This document shows, one piece after another, positions 7,961 to 17,493 of a stretch of DNA of 64,000 nt. Source of the DNA: Nitrospira tepida (GTDB taxonomy: Bacteria > Nitrospirota > Nitrospiria > Nitrospirales > Nitrospiraceae); contig NZ_OX365700.1 of the NCBI RefSeq assembly GCF_947241125.1, forward strand, positions 1,954,001 through 2,018,000. The letters are read 5' to 3'. The notes beneath the pieces were generated by a model. The model did not search any database and was not told where the DNA came from. It was given only the letters and a program-made list of their open reading frames with translations. The position numbers and the translations under genes are program-made. Within the stretch, counting starts at the first letter, position 1. Each line of letters begins with the position of its first letter.

Positions 7961-10849
7961 ATGGCGATGACTGATCACGAACTGGTCAACCGGCCGTTGG
8001 TGAAGGCCTGGCTGTGGTGGGCGCTGATCTGGCTGACGTTCTTTCCGATCGTCGGCGTGCTGGTGTCGATCAAATTTCATCATCCCGGATTTTTGGACGG
8101 CATTTCCTGGCTCACGTTCGGCCGGTTGCGGCCGGTGCATGTGAACGGGGTGATCTTCGGCTCGTTTTCCACGGTCTTTCTCGGCCTGCTCTATTACATC
8201 GTGCCGCGCCTCTGCGGCGTGCGGATGTACAAGGAAGCATGGGGCTGGTGGCTGCTCCATGCGTGGAACGCCTTTCTCGTGCTCGGCACGGTGTCCCTGG
8301 TGCTCGGCTACAACATGGGCCTGGAGGCGGGGGAGTTCGAATGGCCCCTCAACCTCCTGCGGTTCGCCGTGCTCGGCCTGATCACGCTCCAGGTTCTGGG
8401 CACGGTCTTCCGCCGGATCGAACGGCGGTTCTACGTCGCCATGTGGTACACGACGGCCGCCTTAATCTGGACCGTGATGAACCTGATTCTCGGCAACGTC
8501 CTGCTGCCTTATACGGACGACATCGCGGGGGTGAACAGCGCGGCCATGCATGGCCTCTACATCCACTACATCGTCGGCCTCTGGATCACGCCGGCGGGGC
8601 TCGCGCTGATCTACTACTTCCTGCCGCTCAGCGCCAAGAACGCCCTCTTCAGCCATAAATTATCCCTGTTGGGATTTTGGGGCCTGGCCTTTTTCTATCC
8701 CTTCGTCGGCACGCACCATTACCTGTATAGTCCGATCCCCCACTGGACCCAGACGATCTCGATCGTGACCAGCATGTTGCTGATCATTCCGGTTTGGACC
8801 GTGGTGGCGAATTTCTTCGGGACCATGTTCGGACGGTGGGGCAGGGTCGCGGGCGGGGGAGGAGCCGACAACTATGCGGCGAAATTCCTGATGCTCGGGG
8901 CGGTCTACTATCTCCTCGGCTGTTTCCAGGGATCAGTGGAAGCCTTGCGACGGTTGCAGGAATTGACCCACTTCAACGACTTCGTCATTGCCCATTCGCA
9001 CCTGACAGTCTTCGGGACCTTTGTTGTCTGGGCGGTCGGGTCCGCCTATTACGTCTGGCCCAGGGTGACGGGGCGGCAACTCTGGAGCGACAAGCTGGCC
9101 AGTTGGCATCTCTGGCTCACGGTCGGCGGGTTCACGGTGATGGCGGTCGGTTTGACGGCGCAGGGGTTCGTGCAGGGCTCGATGCTCGAGTACGGGGCCA
9201 ATTTCGTGGACACGGTCAAGGAGATGAAGCCCTGGTGGGTGGCGCGCACGCTCGGCGGCGTGGCCATGGACGTCGCGCTCCTGTTGATGATCATCAATTT
9301 CTACAAGACGGCGGCGGAGGGACGTCCGGTCGAAGAAGGAGCGGCCGCGCCTCCGCCGATCGAGACGCCGGTCGAGGTCGTGGCCAAGGGCAGTTGGATC
9401 GAAAGTCCTTCGACCGTGTTGCTGGTCGCCGGCTTCGCCTTTTTCTTCCTGGCGGTCGGCGTCCAGGGCGTGACTCCCTGGTTGATGGCGGAAACCCGCA
9501 CGGCGTCCGTGGAAGACACGGTCACCAAGGCGGTGATCCAGGTCGCGGACTACACGCCGCAAGAGCTGAAGGGCCGGCAGGTCTACATCCGCGAGGGCTG
9601 CTGGTACTGCCATTCGCAATATGTGCGGCCGGTCACCGGCGAATCGTTCCGCTGGGGGCCGGTGTCGCAGGCCGGCGAGTATGCCTATGACCGGCCCCAT
9701 CTGTTCAGCACCAGGCGCATCGGTCCGGATCTGACCAGGGTCGGGCGTAAATTCGGCGACGACTGGCATGCCGCCCACCATTGGAATCCGCGCGAAGTCG
9801 TGCCCGATTCGATCATGCCGGCCTTTCCCTGGCTCTATGAACCGGCGAAGGACGGCGCAGCGCCGGAGCTGAATGAGGAGGGCAAGGCCATGGTCGCCTA
9901 TCTGCAAAAACTGGGGACCGGCATCGGCGATTGGCGCGAAGGTTTTGTCTCCACCCAAGTGGCGGCCGGGCAGGTATTGAACGCGAACCCACAATCGCAG
10001 GACGAACTGCTTGCGCTCGGAAAGATCGTCTACGAACGCCGCTGTGTCGGGTGCCACGGGGTCAAGGGCAATGGAACAGGCCCCTCTGCGCGGTTTATGG
10101 ACCCGCGCCCGCGCGACTTCACGAAAGGCATCTTCAAGTTCCGGTCGACGCCGGGCAAGGACTCGCTGCCCACCGACCTCGATCTCTACAGCACGGTCAC
10201 CCACGGGCTCTGGGGCACGGCGATGCCGTCCTGGCAGGAAATCTCCGACCACGAGCGGCGCGCTGTCGTCCAATACATCAAGACGTTCTCAGATCGCTGG
10301 ACCGAGGAGGCCGTGCCGCCGCCGATCACGATTCCCCCGGAGCCGCCGATCACTCCGGCCTCCCTGGAAACAGGCAAGACGCTGTTCATCGCGAACTGTA
10401 TGTTGTGTCACGGGAACGAGGGGAAAGGGGACGGCCCGATGGTCCCGGTTTTGAAGGATGCCTGGGGACAGCCCCTCAAGCCCGCGAACTTCACGCTGGC
10501 GGCGGGGCTCTCGGGCGGCGTGAAACTGGGTCATGATGGGGAACACCTTTTCAAGACGGCGACGACCGGCGTGGGCGGGACGCCGATGCCGGTGTTCGGT
10601 GAGCAGCTCACGCCGGAGGAGATCTGGGATATCGTCCATTATGTGCAGTCTCTGCGCGTCAAGGCGCACCAGGCCGAACTGGTGGAAGCCGGCCTCAAGG
10701 ACGGGGATCGGGAGCAGACCCGCTTGCGCATCTGGGCGTCGCTCTCGACCGCCGCTCGGCGGGGCGATCTGGACCAGGCAGTGGTGCAGGCTGCGCAGAA
10801 GCCACAGCCGGAAACCGAGTTGGTGGCCGAATCTGCTGATGAGGGGTGA
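7961..10849 (+). CDS. cbb3-type oxidase: CcoN-CcoO fusion with two additional cytochrome c domains
   Basis: Residues 1 to about 455 are CcoN: RPVHVNG (haem ligand helix), FFYPFVGTHHY with the tyrosine six residues before the CuB histidine pair as in cbb3 enzymes, and DFVIAHSHL. Residues about 465-680 are CcoO, a membrane anchor followed by the haem site CWYCH near 546 and a DSIMPAFPWLYEP methionine loop. Two class I cytochrome c domains follow, CVGCH near 697 with GTAMPSW and CMLCH near 813 with GGTPMPVFG; together they take the place of the dihaem part of CcoP. The chain therefore carries three c haems plus haem b, b3 and CuB and should be a complete proton-pumping terminal oxidase. ATG 7967 has better ribosome-site spacing than 7961. 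Confidence 0.9.
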   Translation: MAMTDHELVNRPLVKAWLWWALIWLTFFPIVGVLVSIKFHHPGFLDGISWLTFGRLRPVHVNGVIFGSFSTVFLGLLYYIVPRLCGVRMYKEAWGWWLLHAWNAFLVLGTVSLVLGYNMGLEAGEFEWPLNLLRFAVLGLITLQVLGTVFRRIERRFYVAMWYTTAALIWTVMNLILGNVLLPYTDDIAGVNSAAMHGLYIHYIVGLWITPAGLALIYYFLPLSAKNALFSHKLSLLGFWGLAFFYPFVGTHHYLYSPIPHWTQTISIVTSMLLIIPVWTVVANFFGTMFGRWGRVAGGGGADNYAAKFLMLGAVYYLLGCFQGSVEALRRLQELTHFNDFVIAHSHLTVFGTFVVWAVGSAYYVWPRVTGRQLWSDKLASWHLWLTVGGFTVMAVGLTAQGFVQGSMLEYGANFVDTVKEMKPWWVARTLGGVAMDVALLLMIINFYKTAAEGRPVEEGAAAPPPIETPVEVVAKGSWIESPSTVLLVAGFAFFFLAVGVQGVTPWLMAETRTASVEDTVTKAVIQVADYTPQELKGRQVYIREGCWYCHSQYVRPVTGESFRWGPVSQAGEYAYDRPHLFSTRRIGPDLTRVGRKFGDDWHAAHHWNPREVVPDSIMPAFPWLYEPAKDGAAPELNEEGKAMVAYLQKLGTGIGDWREGFVSTQVAAGQVLNANPQSQDELLALGKIVYERRCVGCHGVKGNGTGPSARFMDPRPRDFTKGIFKFRSTPGKDSLPTDLDLYSTVTHGLWGTAMPSWQEISDHERRAVVQYIKTFSDRWTEEAVPPPITIPPEPPITPASLETGKTLFIANCMLCHGNEGKGDGPMVPVLKDAWGQPLKPANFTLAAGLSGGVKLGHDGEHLFKTATTGVGGTPMPVFGEQLTPEEIWDIVHYVQSLRVKAHQAELVEAGLKDGDREQTRLRIWASLSTAARRGDLDQAVVQAAQKPQPETELVAESADEG

Positions 10850-10854
10850 CGACC

Positions 10855-11067
10855 ATGAGTGACGAACAGAGAAGCGTGAGGACCGATCCGGCGGAGAAGC
10901 CGGAACCGGCGCAGCCGGAATCTTCGGAAACCTCGCCGGCGTATCTGTACCGGCATGCGGGGATCAGAGAGCGCGACGGCTCCATTCCGGTGTGGTTGAT
11001 GCTCGTCGTGATCGGACTGCTGATCTGGAGCGTGTACTATACGGTGCGATACTGGAGCGCGTCGTAA
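10855..11067 (+). CDS. Small single-helix oxidase subunit resembling the CcoP N-terminal anchor
   Basis: Seventy residues from ATG 10855, six bases after the oxidase stop and behind GAGG. A disordered acidic N-terminus is followed by YRHAGIRERDGSIPVWL and one transmembrane helix. That motif resembles the DGIxEYDNPxPxWW segment that precedes the first CcoP/FixP helix, so this looks like a detached CcoP anchor whose cytochrome domains now sit on the upstream fusion. A CcoQ/CcoS-like assembly peptide is the alternative. Position and tight spacing make a role in the same complex very likely. Confidence 0.65.
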   Translation: MSDEQRSVRTDPAEKPEPAQPESSETSPAYLYRHAGIRERDGSIPVWLMLVVIGLLIWSVYYTVRYWSAS

Positions 11068-11139
11068 CGGCCGGTTCACCGCGTGGGGAAAGCGGATGGA
11101 CCCGCGCGATGCGCATGACGGCTCGCGTGCGGAGAGACG

Positions 11140-11445
11140 ATGGGGCTGCTGCTTCTGGGGTTGCTGGTGGCCATCTTTACGGCCCTGTTCGCCCTGCAAA
11201 ACAACGAGTCGGTCACGGTTCGATTCTTGGTCTGGGAACTGGACCTGTCGTTGGCGCTGCTCATTCTTGGGGCGACGGTGTTGGGCGCCATGCTATATCT
11301 GGTGGCCTCCTTGGGAGGGCTCTGGCGGCATGCGCGCGAGGCGCGAGAGCTTGCCAAGCTGGTCGAAAGTCAAGGCGCTCGAATCCGTGAACTGGAGTCA
11401 CAATCGCATGAACGCCATCCGTCCGCACCAACCTGCATCCCGTGA
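11140..11445 (+). CDS. LapA domain-containing (DUF1049) membrane protein
   Basis: 101 residues with two hydrophobic helices (GLLLLGLLVAIFTALFALQN, then LALLILGATVLGAMLYLVA), the N-terminal motif FALQNNESVTVRFL typical of LapA/DUF1049 proteins, and a C-terminal soluble coiled coil (EARELAKLVESQGARIRELE). Members are small inner-membrane proteins linked to LPS assembly control or membrane homeostasis. The last 38 bases overlap the start of the following lipoprotein gene in another frame. Confidence 0.75.
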   Translation: MGLLLLGLLVAIFTALFALQNNESVTVRFLVWELDLSLALLILGATVLGAMLYLVASLGGLWRHAREARELAKLVESQGARIRELESQSHERHPSAPTCIP

Positions 11446-12145
11446 ACAGGAATGCGATGCCATCGAATCTGTGAAACCACCTGGGCGCCGACCCATCAGT
11501 CCGGCGAGCGGAGCCGCGTCGGCCTGGCTCCTGGTCGGGATTCTAGTAGCGAGTGGAGGCTGTACCTTGCCTCAGGAAGTGTCGAAAACGCCCCGCAGCG
11601 CGACCGAACAACTTCTCCTGACCGAGTCGGTGAAGCGAGCGCTGAGCGATCTCGACGTGCCACTGCCAAGAGACGCGACGGTGGCGATTCAGGTGGGTGG
11701 GCTGCAAACGGATCGGGCGCATGTGCATATGAGCGATGAAGAGGCATTCGGCATCGTCGATGCGCCCTCGTGGGATCTTGGTTACGTGCGCGACGTCGCA
11801 ACAGCCCGGCTGGGAGCCTTGGGTTATCTCGTCGGGAGGTCGACAGGGGAGACCTCGTACATCGCCCGGGTCATGGTGGAGTCCATCGGCACGAATCAAG
11901 GCAGGACGTTCTTCGGCATGCCGCCTGTGCAAAGCGTGTTGATCCCGTTTGCGCTCCCGCAGCTCACCCTGTACCAGGAGATCGATCAGTTGGCGCATGT
12001 GCGCCTGTATGTCGATCTCTACGACGGCGTCACCGGACGGTTCATTCACACGACGCCCACATGGATCGGCACGGCCTATTACAACCAATACACCGTCTTG
12101 TTTTTCTTCACATGGACCTCGACCGATCTGGTTGCGGCTCCGTAG
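11408..12145 (+). CDS. Putative lipoprotein, DUF6655-like, unknown function
   Basis: About 245 residues from ATG 11408, which overlaps the LapA-domain gene; a later start is possible because the hydrophobic signal segment (ASAWLLVGILVASGGC) begins around residue 38. The Cys of SGGC fits a lipobox. The mature part begins with SATEQLLLTESVKRALSDL and continues as a mixed alpha/beta protein with a Gly/Phe-rich FFGMPPVQSVLIPFALPQLTLY stretch. ATEQLLL resembles DUF6655 proteins from memory only. Probably periplasmic and lipid-anchored. Confidence 0.6.
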   Translation: MNAIRPHQPASREQECDAIESVKPPGRRPISPASGAASAWLLVGILVASGGCTLPQEVSKTPRSATEQLLLTESVKRALSDLDVPLPRDATVAIQVGGLQTDRAHVHMSDEEAFGIVDAPSWDLGYVRDVATARLGALGYLVGRSTGETSYIARVMVESIGTNQGRTFFGMPPVQSVLIPFALPQLTLYQEIDQLAHVRLYVDLYDGVTGRFIHTTPTWIGTAYYNQYTVLFFFTWTSTDLVAAP

Positions 12146-12240
12146 GCACTGCTTTCCAGCTTTCAAGGGCGCTCGCCATTACGCACTCACACATTTCTGC
12201 TTCACAGTTGCCCGTCGATAAAGATCGGTTAAGGTAGGCG

Positions 12241-13227
12241 ATGGCGCAATCGGTGAAGTACGTGAGGTCAGGAAGCAGCAGATCGGCGTGGTGGACCTGT
12301 TCGGCGGTATTCATCGCCCTTGCCCTGGAGCAGGCGCCGGTTCAGGCCGAGGTATTAGGGCCGACGGCACCCCCGTGGCTTGCGCACCCGTCCGGGCCGT
12401 CGCTCCGGTTGCCTCCTCAAGAAATCTGGGGCGACAATCTCACACGCAAACTGCAAGCACGCAGGGGCCTGGGAGGCGATGAAGATTCTGCCACGATCGA
12501 GCGGGTGTCCGGGGAAGAAAAGGGGCCTCGCATCCCGGAACCGATGGTGTTCGATCTGGTGCGTCCGTTGGGCGCCAAGCGGGGAGAGGCGGAATTCAAC
12601 ACCCTCGGTCTGATTCCGCTCGCGCGCAAGACCCGGACTGTGGATGACGTCTCCGACCCGCTGGGTCTGGTGCGGCGCAGCGAAGACACGCAAGGGGTCG
12701 AATGGGCGCCGGAACTCGAGTTCGTTCTGACGGAAGGCCTTGCGCTCGAGTTAGAACTGCCGATGGAGAATCTCTCGCTGGAAGCGTACAAAACCGCCGG
12801 CCAACTCTCGTTCGGCACCTTATGGAATTATCGATTCATTCACGGTGCCCAGGTGATTGCCCAATATGACCGCCAGCCGGGTCTCTGGACGACGACGTGG
12901 CTGTACCTGGCCGGGTTTCGGTTCGATGAGACCTGGAGCTTCTTCGGGATGGTCGGACCCCGATTCGAACATGGCAGTCAGATCGGCGGGCGGAACGTCG
13001 AGATGCTGGCCAACGTCACGCTGTTCGCCGACATTACGGACCGGCTCGTCGGTGGAATCGAGACGAACTTCGGGCAGGTCCTGGATGGCAGCTCCGCCCT
13101 GTTGGTGATGCCGCAGGTTCACTATGAGGTGGATCCACATTGGATGATCCAGGCCGGCGCCGGCGTGCGCGTGACCCGCGAGTTCACCCTGCCCGAGATC
13201 GGCTTCCGCCTCATCCGAGAGTTCTGA
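12241..13227 (+). CDS. Exported probable beta-barrel outer-membrane protein, unknown function
   Basis: 328 residues. N-terminal signal peptide ending near VQAEV, a polar region to about residue 140, then alternating hydrophobic strands with aromatic girdles (LSFGTLWNYRFIHGAQVIAQYDRQ, TTTWLYLAGFRFDETWSFFG, and similar) ending in Phe, all typical of an outer-membrane barrel. The repeated sizing of strands resembles small transporter-like barrels seen in other environmental bacteria, but no substrate or partner is evident. Followed 48 bases later by an MscS channel gene. Confidence 0.6.
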   Translation: MAQSVKYVRSGSSRSAWWTCSAVFIALALEQAPVQAEVLGPTAPPWLAHPSGPSLRLPPQEIWGDNLTRKLQARRGLGGDEDSATIERVSGEEKGPRIPEPMVFDLVRPLGAKRGEAEFNTLGLIPLARKTRTVDDVSDPLGLVRRSEDTQGVEWAPELEFVLTEGLALELELPMENLSLEAYKTAGQLSFGTLWNYRFIHGAQVIAQYDRQPGLWTTTWLYLAGFRFDETWSFFGMVGPRFEHGSQIGGRNVEMLANVTLFADITDRLVGGIETNFGQVLDGSSALLVMPQVHYEVDPHWMIQAGAGVRVTREFTLPEIGFRLIREF

Positions 13228-13275
13228 CATATTCCTGCCCATACGGTTGTTCTCATCCACAAGGAGGCCTCGGCC

Positions 13276-14211
13276 ATGCTGGAATTGTCCTGGAATGATC
13301 TGGTTCCTTCTCTGGTTCACCTTGGGGCGGTGATCGCCAAGTCGGGAATGCATATCCTGATCGTATTGGCGATTGGGTATGCCGGCGTGCGTTTTGTGAA
13401 GCTTGGATTGGGCCATATGGAGACGGTCATCTCGCGGGCCGGGGAACGGACCGAGTCGGTTCCCGGCATGGCTAAGAAACGGGCCGCGACCTTGACCGGC
13501 ATTCTGCGGACGATCGCGCTGACGTTCATCTGGGCCATCGTGATCGTGGAGGTCCTGACCCTCGTTGGCTTGGACATCAGACCCGTGCTGGCCGGAGCCG
13601 GCATCCTCGGCCTGGCCGTCGGGTTCGGCGCGCAGAACCTCGTCCGCGATCTGATCAGCGGATTTTTCATCATTCTGGAGGATCAAATTCGGCTCGGCGA
13701 CGTCGCGATTATCAACGGGACCGGCGGTCTCGTGGAGGCCATTACGTTCAGGACGATCACGCTCCGCGACTTTTCCGGCGTCGTGCATGTCTTTCCGAAC
13801 GGCGCGATCAACACCCTGTCGAACATGACCAAGGAATGGTCCGCCTTTGTGTTGGATATGGGGGTGGCCTACAAGGAGAACACGGATCGGGTCGTGGCGG
13901 TCATGAAGGCCGTGGGCGAGGAATTGCAGGACGATCCGGGCTTTCGCGACAAATTCGTGTCTCCCATCGAAATGATCGGAGTGGACAACTTCGCCGATTC
14001 GGCCGTGGTGATCCGCATCCGCATCAAAACCAGGCCTCTGGAGCAGTGGAATGTCGGACGGGAATACCGGCGGCGACTGAAACTGGCCTTTGACGCCCAG
14101 GGCATTGAGATCCCGTTTCCACATCGGACGTTGTACATGGGCGAGGCCAGCCGTCCGTTCATGGCCCAGGTCGTGGGCGATCCTCCAAGCCTCGAACCGA
14201 GTCGCGCATGA
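13276..14211 (+). CDS. Small-conductance mechanosensitive channel (MscS family)
   Basis: 311 residues, close to the E. coli MscS length, with a strong AAGGAGG site before the ATG. Three N-terminal membrane helices are followed by the pore-lining TM3 segment GAGILGLAVGFGAQNLVRDLISGFFI, whose Gly/Ala packing and GAQ-x3-D pattern define the family. The beta domain follows (EDQIRLGDVAIINGTGGLVEAITFRTITLRDFSGVVHVFPNG), then the alpha/beta cytoplasmic cage. It opens under membrane tension to release solutes during hypo-osmotic shock. Its stop overlaps the next, truncated gene by 4 bases. Confidence 0.93.
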   Translation: MLELSWNDLVPSLVHLGAVIAKSGMHILIVLAIGYAGVRFVKLGLGHMETVISRAGERTESVPGMAKKRAATLTGILRTIALTFIWAIVIVEVLTLVGLDIRPVLAGAGILGLAVGFGAQNLVRDLISGFFIILEDQIRLGDVAIINGTGGLVEAITFRTITLRDFSGVVHVFPNGAINTLSNMTKEWSAFVLDMGVAYKENTDRVVAVMKAVGEELQDDPGFRDKFVSPIEMIGVDNFADSAVVIRIRIKTRPLEQWNVGREYRRRLKLAFDAQGIEIPFPHRTLYMGEASRPFMAQVVGDPPSLEPSRA

Positions 14212-14754
14212 GGCGACAACTGTCGGTGCAGGTCTGGCCGGGGTCATGCCGCCGAATCGAGGTTCGGCTGGCATTCTGCGGCCTTTTCCCGGCCACGTTG
14301 TTCGACGCAGGCAGGGCCGGAGCCGTGCGTCCGTTTGTGACGGACGATGCCCGTATCGTGAACAAGGGCCAACTCGAAACCGAATCTTTTGCGGGCATGA
14401 CCTTCAGCTCGGGAGGCCGGCCAGGGTATCACCTCGGTGCGCTCCAAGGTTTCTCTCCGACAGACTGGATGGAAATCATCGCCGGCGGCGCGGGACTGGA
14501 ATACCACGAATCACGACTATCCGTGGACGATCTCGTGTTACAGCCGAAGTTTCTGCTTCATCGGCCGTTCGGCATCATCCCGTCGCTGTCCGTGGCAGGA
14601 GGGTGGTTGTTTCCCATCAGTGGCGATCGCCAACGGTGGAACTCCTGTGCCATGGCCCATGCCAGTTGGTTTCTATTCACGCCGGAAGCAAGCGAGGACC
14701 CGTACGACAACGGCCTTGCGGTTCATGTCAACGCCGGGAACCGTTGGACCGGCT
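14208..14754 (+). pseudogene. Exported barrel-type protein, 3'-truncated
   Basis: Overlaps the MscS gene (ATGA). The frame is open to 14996 but is convincing only for about 180 residues: a signal region, then DDARIVNKGQLETESFAGMTF, GALQGFSPTDWMEIIAGGAGLEY and strand-like repeats as in environmental outer-membrane transporter proteins. After NGLAVHVNAGNRW, around 14750, the codons become the antisense of the oppositely oriented alginate-export gene (RRxxxS-rich, Trp/Cys-rich nonsense). The gene has lost its 3' part. The convergent neighbour is cut at the same spot, so one deletion or an assembly join explains both. Confidence 0.7.
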
Positions 14755-15781
14755 GGACAAGGAAGGAGCGGAACTGCCATTGCCGTTCGTCGCCGAGTTG
14801 CCAGTGGATTCCATCGAAGGCGTTGGTCGTGTTCCGAAACCAGTTGCGACTTACCCAGCGGCCTCGTCCCATTTCCATATTGATGCGCCCGACCTTAAGG
14901 ACGGTTGGAATCCTGGTTCCCAGGAAGTTGCTGGAGACGAGGTCCAGGTGGAGCTGCTGGATATCCAGCTCATTGACATGGTCGGTGGTGATGTAGCTGC
15001 CGGTCGTGGTGAGCGGGGCTCGCGAGTCCTGGATCTCGATCAAGAGCCGAACCGGATCGAGAATGTTCTGCACTCCCACCTGGAGGCGAGTGCGCATGGA
15101 AAGCAACTGGCCTCCGTCCGGCTCATTCATCCGCCAGGAGCCGCTGAGTCCTTCGTACCTCGTGCGGTGCTCCCCGCCGAGGACCAGCCAGCGGGGCGCC
15201 CGCAAGGCGTCGTGGAGGAGGCCCGGGCCGACTTTCGTCTTGTCGAGAATTTCGTCGTAAATGCCGATTTGGCTTTCGTATACGCCGAGGAGTTCCTTGA
15301 CTCGTTCTCTTGATTCCGTCCTTCGGGCCGGCGGCGTTCCGGCGGTCCTCTCCCGTTTCCGGTCCCGAGGATCGAGGGAAAGGCCTTGGGGCGGGGCTTC
15401 GTCTGCCGGTGCCGTTTGCTCCAGTTGCCTGACCTTTTCACGGGCTCGCTCTTGTGGAGTTTGTTGTTCTCGTTCAGCCGCCTTGTCCTTGGCGCGCCTC
15501 TCTTCCAACCGGCGGAGCTGCTCCTGAGCCTTTTCTTTCTGACGCGATTGAGGGGACGGAGAGGACTCCGGCGTGGCTGGTGTTTCCCTTTCCAACTCTC
15601 GGAGCGTTTCTGTTGCACTATCCGGTCGCTGATCGAGAGAAGGATCGTCCGCTTCTCCGGGCTGTTCCGGCCGGTCCGTCGCGGCGGCAAAGGCAGCGCC
15701 CGTCATGCCGAGCGCCAACCACAGCAGGGCCTGTGCAAGGGCCAACCGTACGTATCGTGTGTCGGATTGTGCGGCATGCAT
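14723..15781 (-). pseudogene. Alginate-export-type outer-membrane protein, 3'-truncated
   Basis: Start chosen at 15781 because a signal peptide (LALAQALLWLALGMTGAAFA) begins right after; the frame is open to 16072. A charged, coiled-coil region (LRELERETPATP to RERVKELLGVYES) precedes the barrel domain, which begins with PRWLVLGGEHRTRYEGL and contains VGRINMEMGRGRWVSRNWFRNTTNAFDG, typical of the alginate_exp family. It stops at FLVQPVQRFPALT, roughly 80-100 residues into a barrel that normally has about 400. The C-terminal two thirds of the barrel are absent, so an exported functional porin is unlikely. Confidence 0.75.
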
Positions 15782-16094
15782 CCTGGCGTTCTGGTCGGTA
15801 TTTGAATCAACGACAATGGCGCGCCACGCCTTATGCCACGTTTGCCGCAAAGGGACAACCAGGACCGAACGGATCTCCGCAGACGAAACCGGAGACGTGC
15901 TCTTGCATAGGCTCGGAACCCCTCTTAGGATGAATGGACGACGACTCATGTCACGATCCCTACCGTCCACTCCCGCAGCGTCTTGAGGCTGTCCACTTGG
16001 CGGTGGTTTGACTGGTTGGAGATAGAGCGACTGCGTGGTCTGTCTCGGAGGGCCGTGGGCCTTGAGACTCATCTCTCCGGATCATGGAGATGCA

Positions 16095-17447
16095 ATGGAG
16101 CAGGTAGAAGCAACAGGTTCGCAGCAGAATCCGTTGATCCAGCCGGTGGTGGAGCCGTTCCAACGATTCGTCCACGCCGAATCCTCGGGCGGTGTGCTGT
16201 TGCTGGCCGCCACGCTGGCGGCGTTGGTCTGGGCCAATTCTCCCTGGGCCGACTCCTACCATGAACTCTGGCAGTTGCCCGTCAGCTTGGTCGTCGGATC
16301 CCATGCCCTCACGGAAACGCTTTTGGAATGGATCAACGACGGCTTGATGGCGATGTTCTTTTTCGTCATCGGGCTGGAGATCAAACGGGAAGTGCTGGTG
16401 GGGGAGTTGTCCTCGCCCCGACAGGCCCTGCTCCCGCTCGCGGCGGCCCTCGGCGGGACCATCGTTCCGGCTTCGCTCTATGCCGCCGTGAATTCTGGGG
16501 GCCCCGGCGCCCCTGGATGGGGCGTGCCGATGGCGACCGACATCGCCTTCGCATTGGGCGTGCTCGCCTTGCTCGGCAAGCGGATCCCGCTGGCGCTGAA
16601 GGTGTTTCTCACCGCGCTCGCGATCGGAGACGATCTGATGGCGGTGATCGTGATCGCGCTGTTCTATACCTCGACGATATCCTGGATGAACGTGGGCATC
16701 GGCCTTGTGTTCTTGCTTCTGTTGATCGGGGCCAACGTCGCGGGCGTGCGGCATCCGCTGGTGTACTCGATTCTGGGCATCGGCGGCCTGTGGCTGGCGT
16801 TCTTGCTGTCGGGAATCCATGCGACGATCGCCGGCGTGTTGGCCGCAATGACGATTCCGGCCCGCACGCGACTCAGCGGGCGCGAATTTCTCGCCAAGGG
16901 GAAGGCGCTGCTGGAGCGCTTTGCGGAGGTGACCTCGCCCGATACTCCGCCGCTCGCCAACCGTGAGCGTCAACAGGTCACGCAACACTTGGAGGTGGCA
17001 CTCAAGCATGTGGAGACGCCGTTGCAGCGCTTGGAGCGTGTGTTGCATCCCTGGGTGACGGTGGTCGTGATGCCGGTGTTTGCGCTGGCGAACGCCGGGG
17101 TGGCGCTCGATCGCGACCTGACGGCGGCGTTGGGCAACCCAGTCGTGATCGGAATCATGCTGGGTCTGCTGATCGGCAAGCCGGTCGGCATCGTGGGGGC
17201 GACCTGGCTGGCGGTCCGGTCCGGCGCGGCCCAGGTGCCGGAAGGCGTGTCCTGGCGGCAGTTGCTTGGAGTCGGGTGCGTGGCAGGAATCGGGTTTACG
17301 ATGTCGCTCTTTATCGCCGGCTTGGCATTCGAGCAGGCCGAGTTATTGCGCTCGGCGAAGATGGGTATTCTCTTCGCTTCGACGATGGCGGGAACGCTCG
17401 GATGGTCGATCCTGAGGGGAGTCCGACCCGTGGCCACTCGGGAATGA
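16095..17447 (+). CDS. nhaA: Na+/H+ antiporter NhaA
   Basis: Start at ATG 16095; the frame is open to 16035. About 450 residues with the NhaA signature features: GGVLLLAATLAALVWANSPW in helix I, LMAMFFFVIGLEIKREVLVGEL, the assembly region MATDIAFALGVLALLG with the first ion-binding Asp, and ALAIGDDLMAVIVIALFY with the Asp-Asp pair that exchanges two protons for one sodium. A longer loop (residues about 245-310) replaces the short E. coli linker. It exports sodium at alkaline pH. The gene is divergent from the truncated alginate-export gene and ends close to a bidirectional hairpin. Confidence 0.95.
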   Translation: MEQVEATGSQQNPLIQPVVEPFQRFVHAESSGGVLLLAATLAALVWANSPWADSYHELWQLPVSLVVGSHALTETLLEWINDGLMAMFFFVIGLEIKREVLVGELSSPRQALLPLAAALGGTIVPASLYAAVNSGGPGAPGWGVPMATDIAFALGVLALLGKRIPLALKVFLTALAIGDDLMAVIVIALFYTSTISWMNVGIGLVFLLLLIGANVAGVRHPLVYSILGIGGLWLAFLLSGIHATIAGVLAAMTIPARTRLSGREFLAKGKALLERFAEVTSPDTPPLANRERQQVTQHLEVALKHVETPLQRLERVLHPWVTVVVMPVFALANAGVALDRDLTAALGNPVVIGIMLGLLIGKPVGIVGATWLAVRSGAAQVPEGVSWRQLLGVGCVAGIGFTMSLFIAGLAFEQAELLRSAKMGILFASTMAGTLGWSILRGVRPVATRE

Positions 17448-17472
17448 GAGGATGGTGTCCCGTCTTCAGGAC

Positions 17473-17493
17473 TGATCGGGCATCACCCGATCA
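17473..17493. terminator. Short perfect hairpin between convergent genes
   Basis: TGATCGGG and CCCGATCA (8-bp arms, 5-base loop) lie 25 bases after nhaA and overlap the stop codon of the opposite gene. Position fits a bidirectional terminator, but there is no clear run of T on either side. Confidence 0.45.
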
